Shown here one piece after another: positions 8,802 to 17,879 of a DNA stretch of 64,000 bases. The position numbers were made by a program, and so were the translations under genes. This stretch comes from Rhodanobacter sp. ANJX3 (GTDB taxonomy: Bacteria > Pseudomonadota > Gammaproteobacteria > Xanthomonadales > Rhodanobacteraceae): the NCBI RefSeq assembly GCF_014200755.1, contig NZ_JACHCM010000001.1, forward strand, positions 352,218-416,217. The letters run 5' to 3'. Within the stretch, counting starts at the first letter, position 1. Each line of letters opens with the position of its first letter. The notes under the pieces were generated by a model. It was not told the origin of the DNA. It saw nothing but the letters and a program-made list of their open reading frames with translations, and did not search any database.

Positions 8802-10694
8802 TCAACTCCCCACGCCATGACGCCGGAGGCGCTGGTCCACGATGGCGCGAAGTTCTGCATACCGTCCAAAGAGCGGCAGCAGGGCCAGCCGAAACATCAG
8901 CCAACAGGCATAGCGGGCGTCGGCCGAGTAAGGCGTGCCGTCGTTCATCGTTCCATGCGCGACCGCGTGCCGGAGGCCAGGGCCCGATCGCGCCAGGAAA
9001 ACCCGGTCAATATCATCCACGATCGCCTGTCCGAAGATGGTGTTGAGCGTGTCGCGGAGCGTGTCGCGGAGCGTGTCGAACAACTGGGTGATCGACATGT
9101 CTTCCTGCGTGCCTGCCTCTTGGTCGTGACGGACGACATCCACTCCGTGCCCTTTGAGCACGTAGATCAGCGACGCCTCCAGCAGGGGGGTGAGCACCGA
9201 CAAGGCCACCGCCATGTTCCCGTGTAGGAATGCCGTCAAGCCCTTGGCGTAGGTGCGCGTGAGATCGGTCGGCACGAAAGGGCTCTCCCGGCACAGCAGG
9301 AGGAGATCATCTTCGACGATGGGATAGTGCATCGACAGGTTTTGGATGACAACTTTAATTCGACCTTCGACGATGAGGCTGCGGTTGAGCGACTCGGTTT
9401 GGCTGATCCGATGTTCAAGGGCATCGGGTAACGCTTGCCCGGGTAGCGCCCCCGATGCGCGAAACCGCACGTGCCCATCGCTGTCGTGTTGCTGGACGTC
9501 GAGCATCGCGGACAACGGGTTTTGGGCGATGAGCCGCCGCGCGTCTTCTGCCAATTCGTCCGGATCCGGAGAATGAGCCAGATCGGCCAACAGAAACAGC
9601 CCGTCAAACAGCGAGAGGCCTTCCGCTTCGGCGGCCGTCGCTTCGATGATGTCGGAGAGATCGATGGGTTCTTCAAATTGCCCCATCTCATCGTCAATGG
9701 CTTCCTGCTTGCGGATGAGCTCAATGCGAAGGTCCCGCTTGCGCTCCTTGGCCTTCAGCGACCGCAGTCCCCTAAGCAGGTCAATCGCCTGCTGCAACCA
9801 ATGCGATGCATGGAGCGCATGGGCAATGGCTTCGGCATGAGCAGCCAGGATGCTGCTGGCCTGCATGAGGCAGCGTTCGTTGCCCTCAACGCTCTTGGCT
9901 TGCCGCCACGCGTTGGCCGCCAACACAAACGTGTCGCTCTGAACATGTGGATCGCGTTCGGTCCATCCCTCCGCCAGCTTTTCGAGGCGTGTGGCGCAGG
10001 CTTCGGAGTTCCCGAGTTCGAAATCGTAAGCCAGGGTCAGCATGGCCAAGAGACCATCGCGTTGCTCAGTCGCTTCGAAGTAATCCGCCACTTCGAGGAC
10101 AAAGGTGGTGATCGCCGTCAACTCAGGTTCGTTCGGCCGCAGCTGCATGCAGATCTGCAATCCGCGTCGCAAAGCGTCCCGCATGGTGAGGGCTTGGGCG
10201 CCGGGAAACTCGGCGTCCATGGCGTTGACCAGCGTTCCATCGCGCAGGCCCTGGGCAATAGCCAGGTAGGCCACCGCCGCGCCGTGGCCCCCTTGCACGC
10301 GCTTTCGTTCGAGGAACCAGGCGACATCAAGGAGTCGTGCTCGGATCGCTGGGTGGGTTGCGCGTTGTCCGAGGCGTTCCAGGACTGCGACGCTCTCGCC
10401 TTGCCAATCGGCAGGAATGGCCGTTCGACCATCCCCCATCTGCATGTTGGGACCATAAGGGGCTTTCGGCAGATGGAGTTGCTCAAGCATTTGCAGGGCG
10501 GATGAAAGCAAAGCCAGCACGCGCACCCGAGGCACTTGGGTTGCATCGTTTTCCAACGCAGCGCGTTCGTGCGCATACTGCAAGCCGATGGCGTGCGCGG
10601 CCGCTTCCCGGATCGCCACCGCGGGAACGGCAAAGTCGAAGGCTTCGGCATCTTCGATCGTGGCTTGCGCCCATGGGATCAGGCGTTCGGTCAT
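8802..10694 (-). CDS. Large HEPN-type protein (DUF4209-like C-terminus)
   Basis: The 630-residue protein is mostly alpha-helical by composition. Near the end is LRHAVAHG (R575 to H580), an RX4H motif with His directly after Arg. This is the catalytic signature of HEPN RNases, and its position in an LR-x-x-x-AHG context resembles DUF4209 proteins. Upstream helices include the repeat TLRDTLRDTL, encoded by a 12-base tandem repeat at 9045-9078. The start is the ATG at 10694, with GGGAG 8 bases before it, rather than the ATG 8 codons upstream. It follows gajB by 99 bases on the same strand. RNase activity is inference from the motif; many DUF4209 proteins are uncharacterised. Confidence 0.7.
   Translation of the reverse strand: MTERLIPWAQATIEDAEAFDFAVPAVAIREAAAHAIGLQYAHERAALENDATQVPRVRVLALLSSALQMLEQLHLPKAPYGPNMQMGDGRTAIPADWQGESVAVLERLGQRATHPAIRARLLDVAWFLERKRVQGGHGAAVAYLAIAQGLRDGTLVNAMDAEFPGAQALTMRDALRRGLQICMQLRPNEPELTAITTFVLEVADYFEATEQRDGLLAMLTLAYDFELGNSEACATRLEKLAEGWTERDPHVQSDTFVLAANAWRQAKSVEGNERCLMQASSILAAHAEAIAHALHASHWLQQAIDLLRGLRSLKAKERKRDLRIELIRKQEAIDDEMGQFEEPIDLSDIIEATAAEAEGLSLFDGLFLLADLAHSPDPDELAEDARRLIAQNPLSAMLDVQQHDSDGHVRFRASGALPGQALPDALEHRISQTESLNRSLIVEGRIKVVIQNLSMHYPIVEDDLLLLCRESPFVPTDLTRTYAKGLTAFLHGNMAVALSVLTPLLEASLIYVLKGHGVDVVRHDQEAGTQEDMSITQLFDTLRDTLRDTLNTIFGQAIVDDIDRVFLARSGPGLRHAVAHGTMNDGTPYSADARYACWLMFRLALLPLFGRYAELRAIVDQRLRRHGVGS
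9045..9078. repeat. 12-base tandem repeat inside the HEPN-type gene
   Basis: The plus-strand unit GAGCGTGTCGCG is repeated with a period of 12 for 34 bases (about 2.8 copies). In the minus-strand gene it encodes a duplicated TLRD. Being a multiple of three, copy number can change without breaking the frame. Confidence 0.8.
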
Positions 10695-10793
10695 GCAGGA
10701 AGCTCCCGAAAGAAACATGTCGTCATGGATGGAGGGGAGGTGCTCAATGACGTCCCAAATCGCGTCCAGCCGCCGGCCCGGTGTTCGTACAAC

Positions 10794-12518
10794 TCAGATT
10801 TGATTAATGACGGTAGCACTGCCGAAGGACGTGAGGAGCAAGCTCAGTCGTGTCGCTTTGCTCTTGGGGATCGCCATCACCAACAACTGCTGAGCTCTTG
10901 AGGCGGCGACGTAAATCTTGCGTGCGTCCTCTCCGGCCTCAGCACCACCCGCACCCTCCAGATGGGCCAAGATATCGCCTGCCTTTTTGATCGTGAGGAC
11001 AACGCAGACGGCAGGGAACTCCATCCCTTTCGCTGAATGAATGGTGCGTGCCGGATGGAAATCCACTGGCGGGCTCGCCAATGCTGCGCCTAACTTGGCG
11101 TGCGACCTCAGTCTCTGCCCAATCGTTCCGGTGCCGATGAATCCAGGACCCAAGAGGTCGCGGGCGATGGTGAGCCATCCACCAGCATCCATTCCATCCG
11201 CAAACCGCAGAGCAGCAGCAATTTCGATGATTTCGGGCCTCCAGCGACCATCATCGAGGGCATTGGTCGCGACATATTCATGATATTCACCGAGCGACCC
11301 GATCTTATCTTGGATGAGTAGAACTGCACGATGGAGGCCAACGAGCGTCTCACGCCGATTTCCCAGGCCAAAGGAAAAATAAAAATCGGTCACGGCCCTG
11401 GCGAGGACCAGCGTCATGTGCTCGGTCTCCTCAAGTGATGGATGCCCAATCGCTTTGGCGGCGGTTACCAGCCTGGAGGCCAGAACAGGTGCATCTGCAG
11501 ACAAAATCTCGAGCGATTTGGTGATTTCGTTGAATCTCTTGCCAACCGCGTCGGGCACGGCTGTTCCGCCGTATGCCAGGATATAAACCGGAGTTAGGTC
11601 GCCCTTATGTCGTCCAAGCGCTTGATCGGGACTGGCTCGAGAAGCCGGCGGACGCAAAGCGACAATCGCCGAACAGATTGCCGGCGTTGATCGAAAGTTC
11701 CCACTCATCGGCAATCGGTCGCGGGCATCAAAGCGCGCACCGAATTTGTTGAGCTCGTCGGTGACGCCTCCCCGGAACTGATAGATCGACTGATTGGGAT
11801 CGCAGATCACTTTGACGGTCAGACCAGAATCCCGCAGCCATTGAACGATCTCGAGGTCTTCAGGGTTGCAATCCTGAGCCTCGTCAACCACTACCTCTCG
11901 GAAGCGTGCCGCGAGAGCCGTTCCCAATCGACTTGCGAATGCCTTATCACCAAGTCGCACGCGGACGCACTGGCGCACGTCATCGAAGTCCACATGCCCT
12001 TTGGTGAGTGCCGCGGTCAGTACCTTGAGCGCGTGCGCTTCATGGCGCGAAACGTCGCGATCGGCGGGATATCCTAGCTCCGCTGCAACCTGCCGGTTCA
12101 CTTTTCCGGTCTGGCGATCAAATGCACGAAGAGGTAGCGGCTGCATTTTTGGATGCGGTTGAATCTGCCATTCCCGCTTGTCCGGAATGAGGCGCGGAGC
12201 GACCTCACAACCTTCCATGCCGAACGGCGCGACGAAAAACTGCCAGAGGAATCGGTCGAACGTGCCAATGAAGCTCGGAAATAGCGGTGTCGGGAGGATG
12301 TTGAAGCTACGCAGACGGCTTTCAAGCTCATCAACTGCAGCGTTCGTGAAGGACAAGAAGGCTACGCCACGCCGATCGTCGTCATCGGTCATGAGTTGTC
12401 GGGCACGCTCGACCATCGTTCGTGTTTTCCCGGCGCCTGGACAAGCCGTTACGAACGCCGGGCCCTCATGCGCGACAATGGCTTCTTGTTCAGGCGTCGG
12501 CGAATAGGCGTCGGTCAT
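10794..12518 (-). CDS. gajB: Gabija protein GajB, UvrD-like helicase
   Basis: The 574-residue protein shows superfamily 1 helicase motifs in order: Q-motif region TPEQEAIV, Walker A ACPGAGKT (25-32), Walker B VVVDEAQD, DPNQSIYQFRG, GNFRSTP, TIHSAKGMEF and YVAASRAQQ. A compact UvrD-like helicase directly behind an OLD-type nuclease defines Gabija, an anti-phage system in which GajA and GajB assemble and respond to DNA ends and nucleotide depletion. Its ATG overlaps the gajA stop by four bases (ATGA), as expected for coupled translation of complex partners. It is slightly longer than the best-studied GajB. A non-defence repair role is possible but less likely given the partner. Confidence 0.85.
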   Translation of the reverse strand: MTDAYSPTPEQEAIVAHEGPAFVTACPGAGKTRTMVERARQLMTDDDDRRGVAFLSFTNAAVDELESRLRSFNILPTPLFPSFIGTFDRFLWQFFVAPFGMEGCEVAPRLIPDKREWQIQPHPKMQPLPLRAFDRQTGKVNRQVAAELGYPADRDVSRHEAHALKVLTAALTKGHVDFDDVRQCVRVRLGDKAFASRLGTALAARFREVVVDEAQDCNPEDLEIVQWLRDSGLTVKVICDPNQSIYQFRGGVTDELNKFGARFDARDRLPMSGNFRSTPAICSAIVALRPPASRASPDQALGRHKGDLTPVYILAYGGTAVPDAVGKRFNEITKSLEILSADAPVLASRLVTAAKAIGHPSLEETEHMTLVLARAVTDFYFSFGLGNRRETLVGLHRAVLLIQDKIGSLGEYHEYVATNALDDGRWRPEIIEIAAALRFADGMDAGGWLTIARDLLGPGFIGTGTIGQRLRSHAKLGAALASPPVDFHPARTIHSAKGMEFPAVCVVLTIKKAGDILAHLEGAGGAEAGEDARKIYVAASRAQQLLVMAIPKSKATRLSLLLTSFGSATVINQI

Positions 12519-14530
12519 GCCACAACCAACTGTTCGATGGCGGTCGCGATATAGGTTGGGACCGTGAACTCCTCGCCGTCCTCGATCAAGCGAGCGAGGA
12601 TCTGCGCGAAGTCTCCTTTTCGCGCTTTCTTGAAAATCGCATGCACAGCCTTGGCGCGCTCATCGCCCTCGAGCTTTATTGCATTGCGCCATTTCTTTTT
12701 TGATCGTGGATGGAGTTCGAGATATGACTTCTCAAGGATCTCCACGTTTCCTGCTTCGATGAGCTCCGACTCGAGTGAATACGTACTGGTGATAGCGGCG
12801 AAATAGTCGCTCGCCCCCAATTTTCCAACGAGCTTCTCCAGTGACGACTTACGCTGCTCGCCGGGAATGAGCGATTCTTCGACTTCATTCGCCTCCTCCC
12901 CGACGTCTTCAGCGCCTGCTTTGGATGATCCCCTCGGATCCGCTGGCGTTGCGGCTGGCATGCTGGTCGAGGCGGGCGCAGCATCATCCGCGAAGTCGCC
13001 TTCCTCGTCTTCGCCCTCTAATTTGAGCCCCTTATCGCCATCGGTCATCACAACGACACGATCAGCGATACGCACACCATTTAGCTCCGTAAGCAGGAGA
13101 GTCACATAGGGTGCGAAATCGACTCCATCGATCGGCAAAAAGACAGCCGAACGAAACAACCTGAGCTTTTCGGGATGATTCTTGAGCGTATGGTGCTTTG
13201 CGATGGCAGGCAAAAGGAGGGCCTCCGCAATACCTTCCACCAAAAGCGCACGTCCTCCAAACAGCAGTGCCGCCTTCGTCACATCGAGGTAACGGTCGAC
13301 CTTTCGTCGATCAAGAGGCGTAAGCGGCATGTTTGCGAGCGGCAAACATCGGGTTGCACGCCGGGGAACCGTGGCCGAGACGGTGGCTGCCACCGATCCG
13401 GCGCCAGCCTCGCCGCTGGTCATTTTCGAGTCCAATACACTCTCTATGATGCTGGCATCGAGCGATGCCGGCTCGTCCTGCGCGCGCTTCAATCCATTCG
13501 CCGACGAGATCACCGACTTGAACACCACCAATCGATCACTACTCACCCACGCGGAAAGGTGTGGCGAATGCGTGGCCACGACCACTTGCAGCTCACCCGC
13601 CGGCGCATGATCTGCGGGTGGGTTCAAGCGTGAGCGTTCTGCCTGATCCCGGAGGAAGGAAAGAACAGCCGCCTGAAGCTGTGGATGAAGATGGGCTTCA
13701 GGCTCTTCGACGAGGAATAGGGTCAGATCCGCTGTTCGAACTTTTTCGAGTTCGACTGCTATGGTGGCCATGAACAGCAGGTTCGCATACCCGTGACCCG
13801 AATAGCGCAAATCCTCTGGAGCGACGCCGTGATCTGCGAGCTTGAAGCGGAGATCACGGGCGATATCGATTAACGATTCGTCAGAGGCAAACCCGAGCGA
13901 TGCTGTCTGACGCCGCACGCCGCCGGTCAGTGCCGACAATCCCTTCTTCACGGCCAAGTCGACCTTCGTCAGGACGTCATGTCCTCGCGTGCGACCAAGA
14001 TCCTTAGCAAGATCTGCTGCGCTTGTCCCCTCGAGAAAGTGATTGAGGAGCGCCATGATTCGGGTCGGATTGCCCGAGGCGAGCGCGCGCTTGGCGTCAC
14101 GTAGCGTAGGCAGGTAAACATGCCGGATCATTTCATGGCAATCGGGCTCTGGGGCGTTGCCTTCCCTCCCGGCCCATAAGTGCGGCCTTGCGCCGCTGTA
14201 ACCGCCATCAAATCGAAGGCCGAAGCAGACCCTAGCCAAGCTCTCATCGGTAGCGGCCGAAATCAGTCGCCCCTGTTGCCCGGCAGAGAGATCCGCGAAG
14301 TGGGCTTCTAGCTCGAATTGGCTGGCGCCGCACTGGAAACGAACATCGGTCGTTTCACAATAGATTTCTCGACGGCCACTCAATGGCCTCGTCAACAATC
14401 GAATGGCATCGATCGCGTTGCTCTTGCCGCCATTATTCTCACCGACCAGGACAGTTAGATCCTTCTGCAATTCAAACTGTGAAGCATCGAACGATCGGAA
14501 ATTCTCTAATTTAACGCGCTGAAGATACAT
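12515..14530 (-). CDS. gajA: Gabija protein GajA, OLD-family ATPase/TOPRIM nuclease
   Basis: The 671-residue protein starts MYLQRVKLENFRSF, with Walker A GENNGGKS (30-37), a YSGHGYANLLFM signature region, Walker B FLVEEPEAHLHPQLQ and the H-loop ATHSPHLSAW. A TOPRIM domain follows: ALLVEGIAEALLLP (the Glu) and VVMTDGDKG (the DxD). This is the class 2 OLD nuclease layout. The start at 14530 has the strong site GGAAGGGGG; an upstream in-frame start at 14593 lacks one. An acidic, Ala/Pro-rich insert of about 60 residues follows the DxD motif, explaining the extra length compared with GajA of about 580 residues. In known systems GajA nicks DNA when ATP is low. Confidence 0.87.
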   Translation of the reverse strand: MYLQRVKLENFRSFDASQFELQKDLTVLVGENNGGKSNAIDAIRLLTRPLSGRREIYCETTDVRFQCGASQFELEAHFADLSAGQQGRLISAATDESLARVCFGLRFDGGYSGARPHLWAGREGNAPEPDCHEMIRHVYLPTLRDAKRALASGNPTRIMALLNHFLEGTSAADLAKDLGRTRGHDVLTKVDLAVKKGLSALTGGVRRQTASLGFASDESLIDIARDLRFKLADHGVAPEDLRYSGHGYANLLFMATIAVELEKVRTADLTLFLVEEPEAHLHPQLQAAVLSFLRDQAERSRLNPPADHAPAGELQVVVATHSPHLSAWVSSDRLVVFKSVISSANGLKRAQDEPASLDASIIESVLDSKMTSGEAGAGSVAATVSATVPRRATRCLPLANMPLTPLDRRKVDRYLDVTKAALLFGGRALLVEGIAEALLLPAIAKHHTLKNHPEKLRLFRSAVFLPIDGVDFAPYVTLLLTELNGVRIADRVVVMTDGDKGLKLEGEDEEGDFADDAAPASTSMPAATPADPRGSSKAGAEDVGEEANEVEESLIPGEQRKSSLEKLVGKLGASDYFAAITSTYSLESELIEAGNVEILEKSYLELHPRSKKKWRNAIKLEGDERAKAVHAIFKKARKGDFAQILARLIEDGEEFTVPTYIATAIEQLVVA

Positions 14531-14656
14531 GGATACCCCCTTCCTTGGCTTGGTAGCATAGACGACGGAACGGGCATCAGCGATAGTCCACAATGTTCCG
14601 GATCGGCATCAATTCTCTTTCGGAGATTGCGCCGAAAAAGCTCATTTCCTTATCCA

Positions 14657-15004
14657 ATGACTCATCGCCACATTGAGATCTTCAAGGCAAACGCAATGCT
14701 GCCCAGCCTGACAGACGCATTTGAAATCATCGCAAGCGCCGTGGTTCCCGCCGCAAAGGAAAAATCCGCGGGCGCCGCGGTCGCGGCAGCCGAACGATGC
14801 GGTTTAGTCGAACTCGGAGATGGCAAGCCGTCCCAGCACACGATTTGGGAGCGGCAAGATGGTGACGAGACCTTGCGCTTCGAATGGCGTTGGTACGATC
14901 AATCCAAAACCTTCTCCATCCAGCCTGACATGAACATCCTCACCGTTACGTTGTTCCTGGCCGCCAATGTCGTGCGCAACGTCGAGCATCGTTACGAAGA
15001 TTAG
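14657..15004 (+). CDS. Small uncharacterised protein, divergent from gajA
   Basis: This 115-residue protein (starting MTHRHIEIF) has protein-like composition: a helical region DAFEIIASAVVPAAKE, then RFEWRWYDQSKTFSIQP and a C-terminal helix. It lacks membrane segments and known motifs. The start is unsure: the ATG at 14657 and a TTG at 14627 are in frame, and neither has a well-spaced ribosome site. It is transcribed away from gajA, sharing an intergenic stretch of about 125 bases, so it may belong to the island's cargo. I do not recognise it. Confidence 0.5.
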   Translation: MTHRHIEIFKANAMLPSLTDAFEIIASAVVPAAKEKSAGAAVAAAERCGLVELGDGKPSQHTIWERQDGDETLRFEWRWYDQSKTFSIQPDMNILTVTLFLAANVVRNVEHRYED

Positions 15005-15192
15005 CCGTACTGGAAGGGCCGCCGCCCTGGCTTGCAAGGTCAAGTCAAACTTCGCCACAACGAAGTGTCCGACAGATCACTCGCGGTCCAAGGGCCTCGC
15101 AAGAATTGCCACAACCCCTGCCTAATATTCAGACCCCACCGAGGGTGATGACGTCATGCAAGGCGCCGCCAGCCGCGTGCCCGATCTTTCTG

Positions 15193-16302
15193 CTATCGGG
15201 TTTTCTCGGGCGAAGGCTTATCGTCCAGCAGCCGCGCAGCCGGATTCTGGTCGACCGAGCCGGTCTGGAAATAGCCCATCACGCTGGACACCGCACGATG
15301 CTCAGTCATCGCCATGATCGCCGGCAGCGACACCCCCTGGCGACTGGCCTCAGTCACGAAGCCAGACCGCAGGCTGTGCCCACCAAAGTCCCCGTCGAGA
15401 CCCGCAAGCTTGGCACGTCGCTGCACGATTTCGCCCACGGCTGCCGGAGAGAGGGCAGAGCCGACGCGGTGTTTCCATAGACGCCGAAAAAGCGCCCCCT
15501 CGTCGATACCTGCTGCTACCAACCAGGCCTCTAACGCTTGGCCGGCGCGATCCAGAACGGGCTTATCCGGCGTTGAGGATGACGTGACGCCTGCTTGCTG
15601 CGTTTTGCTGTGCTCCAGACGGTAGATGAAGCCCTGCGGACCGATCCGGCGGAGGTCGCGCAGGTCGGCCGCCGCCACCTCGCTGCGTCGGCGTCCGCCG
15701 CTGGCGAAGCCAAAGCAGAGCAGGGCGCGATCACGTAGACCCTCGAGGCTGTCGTCGCAGGTCGCCAGCATGGCTTCGAGCTCGGCCAATGTGATGGCGG
15801 TCTTCTTGCGCGGCCGCTCACCGCGCTTGACCGCCGCGCGGGCGGCCCGACTGAGTACCGTGCGGATCGCCGGTTGTTCGCACGGATTGGTCGCATGCTT
15901 GAGTCGATGTGCCGTCGACAGCACGGCAACCCGGTGGCGGACCGTGGCCAGCGTCCACGGTCCGAGCTTGGCCTTGAGGCCAGCGGCCACCAGGGCATGG
16001 TCGACGGCAGGCGGCAATTCCCAGGCGAGCTCGCCGTCGGCCGAGCGCCGCACCACATTATCGACCACAAACTGCAGCACGGTGGCTTCGGGCACTGGTA
16101 GCGTTATTTCAATGCCGTAGCGCGCCGCGTGCCAGCCGGCCCAGTAGCGCAAGGCGCTGGCGTAGCTGCGCGTGGTGTTAGCGGCGGCCGCTTCAGCTAG
16201 CAATTCGCGCACGGCATCGGCAGCTTGCTGAGCTAGCTGGATCGGCAGCGCCAAGCTGGAGGCTGGTTCGCTAAGTGTGGCGATTGTGGAATTTTCTTTC
16301 AT
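15193..16302 (-). CDS. Tyrosine recombinase/integrase
   Basis: The 369-residue protein has an N-terminal SAM-like DNA-binding region (about 25-135). Its catalytic domain carries the full pentad: R in GGRRRSE (205/206), K233 in HSKTQQ, H309 and R312 in HSLRSG, H335 in TEHRAVSS and nucleophile Y344 in VMGYFQTG. It is an intact enzyme of the XerC/phage-integrase family, likely responsible for moving the accessory segment. It is divergent from the KfrA-like gene with 105 bases between the starts. A short AT-rich word (ATATTATGT) overlaps its start and recurs at 18298. Confidence 0.9.
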   Translation of the reverse strand: MKENSTIATLSEPASSLALPIQLAQQAADAVRELLAEAAAANTTRSYASALRYWAGWHAARYGIEITLPVPEATVLQFVVDNVVRRSADGELAWELPPAVDHALVAAGLKAKLGPWTLATVRHRVAVLSTAHRLKHATNPCEQPAIRTVLSRAARAAVKRGERPRKKTAITLAELEAMLATCDDSLEGLRDRALLCFGFASGGRRRSEVAAADLRDLRRIGPQGFIYRLEHSKTQQAGVTSSSTPDKPVLDRAGQALEAWLVAAGIDEGALFRRLWKHRVGSALSPAAVGEIVQRRAKLAGLDGDFGGHSLRSGFVTEASRQGVSLPAIMAMTEHRAVSSVMGYFQTGSVDQNPAARLLDDKPSPEKTR

Positions 16303-16407
16303 ATTATGTAATTTATACTACGACTTAGACCGCCTAGCCACGATAATCGTCACTTATCACCAGTACGTCAAGATCAGGGCAGGGCGCCGATAAGGGAGAC
16401 ATGCGGT

Positions 16408-17349
16408 ATGGGCAAAGGCATCACCCAAGAACAGGTAAACGCTGCTGCGGATGCGCTGGTCACCGCCGGCGAGCGGCCGACGGTCGAGAAAATTCGAGCG
16501 CAGCTGGGCACCGGCTCGCCCAACACGGTGCTCCGGATGCTGGAAACGTGGCGCGGCGCGCTGGCCGAACGCCTCCATCAGGTACTGTCGTTACCGGATG
16601 TGCCGGCGGAAGTAGGGCAGGCGTTTACGGAGTGTTGGCGCTTGGCCATAGCTCATGCCAATTCCGCGGCGCAAGCCTCCCTGGCACAAGAGCAAAACGC
16701 CCTTCTCGCGACCCAGACCTCACTGATGCAAGAACGAAAGGTCTATGAGAACGCGGTTGCCGCCGCCCAGGAATTGGCCCAGGGCGCGGACCAGGCCCGC
16801 GAGATCGCCGAAACGCGGCTGGTCGACGTCCAACGTCTCGTGGAGCAACAAGCGGGCCAACTGACTGAACTCCTGCAGCAACGCGATGGTTTGCAACAAC
16901 GGGCGGATCAGCTTGCCGATTCGTTAGAAAAACACAAAAGCGTCGCAGCGACCGAACGCGAGGCCCAGGTGGCGCACATTCGCGCCATCGAGGATCGTGC
17001 CCATGCTGAAATTGATCGCGCCCGCGAAGAAACGAAGTCCCTGCAGGCAGCATTACGCCAGAAGGAACGGGACGCATTGACTTTAGCCGCACGGCTAGAA
17101 TCGGTGGTAGTTTCGACTCGTGCTGCAGAGAATCTGGCCTCCGAGTATGGAGCTCGCGCAAAAGCGTTGGAGCAGCAATTAGGACGAATGGATGGCCTTT
17201 CCGCCGCTTTGCTTGCCGCTCAAAAGTCTTTACACGCCGCTACTCAGCGGGAAACTGCGCTACGAGGCAAATTGGATGATCTAACCTTGGCAGCTAAAAA
17301 GCCAACAACCGGAAAACGAAAAGCGCGAGTTGCCTCAGCAGCGAGCTAG
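16408..17349 (+). CDS. KfrA-like DNA-binding coiled-coil protein
   Basis: The 313-residue protein has an N-terminal helix-turn-helix domain of the KfrA N-terminal type: ITQEQVNAAADAL, RPTVEKIRAQLGTGSPNTV (residues 5-45). A long heptad-rich coiled coil (about 85-290) follows, then a basic tail (KRKARV). KfrA proteins are plasmid-encoded DNA-binding repressors or stability factors. Chromosomal relatives often stand beside tyrosine recombinases in integrative elements. Its divergent placement suggests it regulates the recombinase promoter or helps element maintenance; this is inference from context. Confidence 0.8.
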   Translation: MGKGITQEQVNAAADALVTAGERPTVEKIRAQLGTGSPNTVLRMLETWRGALAERLHQVLSLPDVPAEVGQAFTECWRLAIAHANSAAQASLAQEQNALLATQTSLMQERKVYENAVAAAQELAQGADQAREIAETRLVDVQRLVEQQAGQLTELLQQRDGLQQRADQLADSLEKHKSVAATEREAQVAHIRAIEDRAHAEIDRAREETKSLQAALRQKERDALTLAARLESVVVSTRAAENLASEYGARAKALEQQLGRMDGLSAALLAAQKSLHAATQRETALRGKLDDLTLAAKKPTTGKRKARVASAAS

Positions 17350-17684
17350 GTTTCATCAGCCGCACCGTTTTGCCGACCACGAAGACCTTTGAGCGTCGAA
17401 GGAGCCTGCAGTTCGCCGGAGACTTTTGCACAATGTTCAGCGCATTTCCGAAGATAGTTCCAGCTTTAACTGCCTTCCTAGGAAGTTGCATAGTGCTAAG
17501 CGCCTCAGTTACACACCGTTTCTACCGCTGTTGCGCAATGAAGAGTGCCGATTCCCACCGGCACGAAGATTCTGTGCACACCGCTTTGCAGAAGTGGGAC
17601 GTGGGGGATGCGCTTTGGTGGGATCGACGACCGACCGCCGTGTTGTTGCCGAAAACGGGCTAAAAGGGCCTTAGTTGAGCCCAT
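17350..17684. other. Intergenic stretch of 335 bases, nothing recognised
   Basis: The open frames crossing here have no ribosome site and an atypical Arg/Cys/His-rich composition. I see no terminator or repeat. Confidence 0.4.
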
Positions 17685-17879
17685 TCAAGAGTCCCTGTAC
17701 TGATCGGTGATCTTTTGATCATGCTTGCGTTGTGCCTCATCCGTGGCCTGTTCAATCCAGAAATGAATCGTGCGCGCCAGACCCGTAAACGGCGCGAAAT
17801 AGCCGGCAACGATTACACTCCACGGCGACGCCTTGCCTTTGCGAAAGCCATCGCGCATGCCTAGTAGGAACTCACGCAT
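17685..17879 (-). CDS. Small protein of 64 residues, possibly membrane-associated
   Basis: The frame opens MREFLLGMRDGFRKGKAS, followed by a hydrophobic segment SVIVAGYFAPFTGLA (about residues 20-35) and a charged tail QRKHDQKITDQYR. GGAG lies 7 bases before the ATG, which is the main reason to accept it. The single hydrophobic stretch suggests membrane contact. I do not recognise a family. It lies between the KfrA-like gene and a non-coding stretch, so it may be the last gene of the mobile segment. Confidence 0.55.
   Translation of the reverse strand: MREFLLGMRDGFRKGKASPWSVIVAGYFAPFTGLARTIHFWIEQATDEAQRKHDQKITDQYRDS

Noticed and set aside
17370-17663. Plus-strand frame after the KfrA-like gene
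   Set aside because: No ribosome site, Cys/His/Arg-rich translation and no resemblance to any protein I know.
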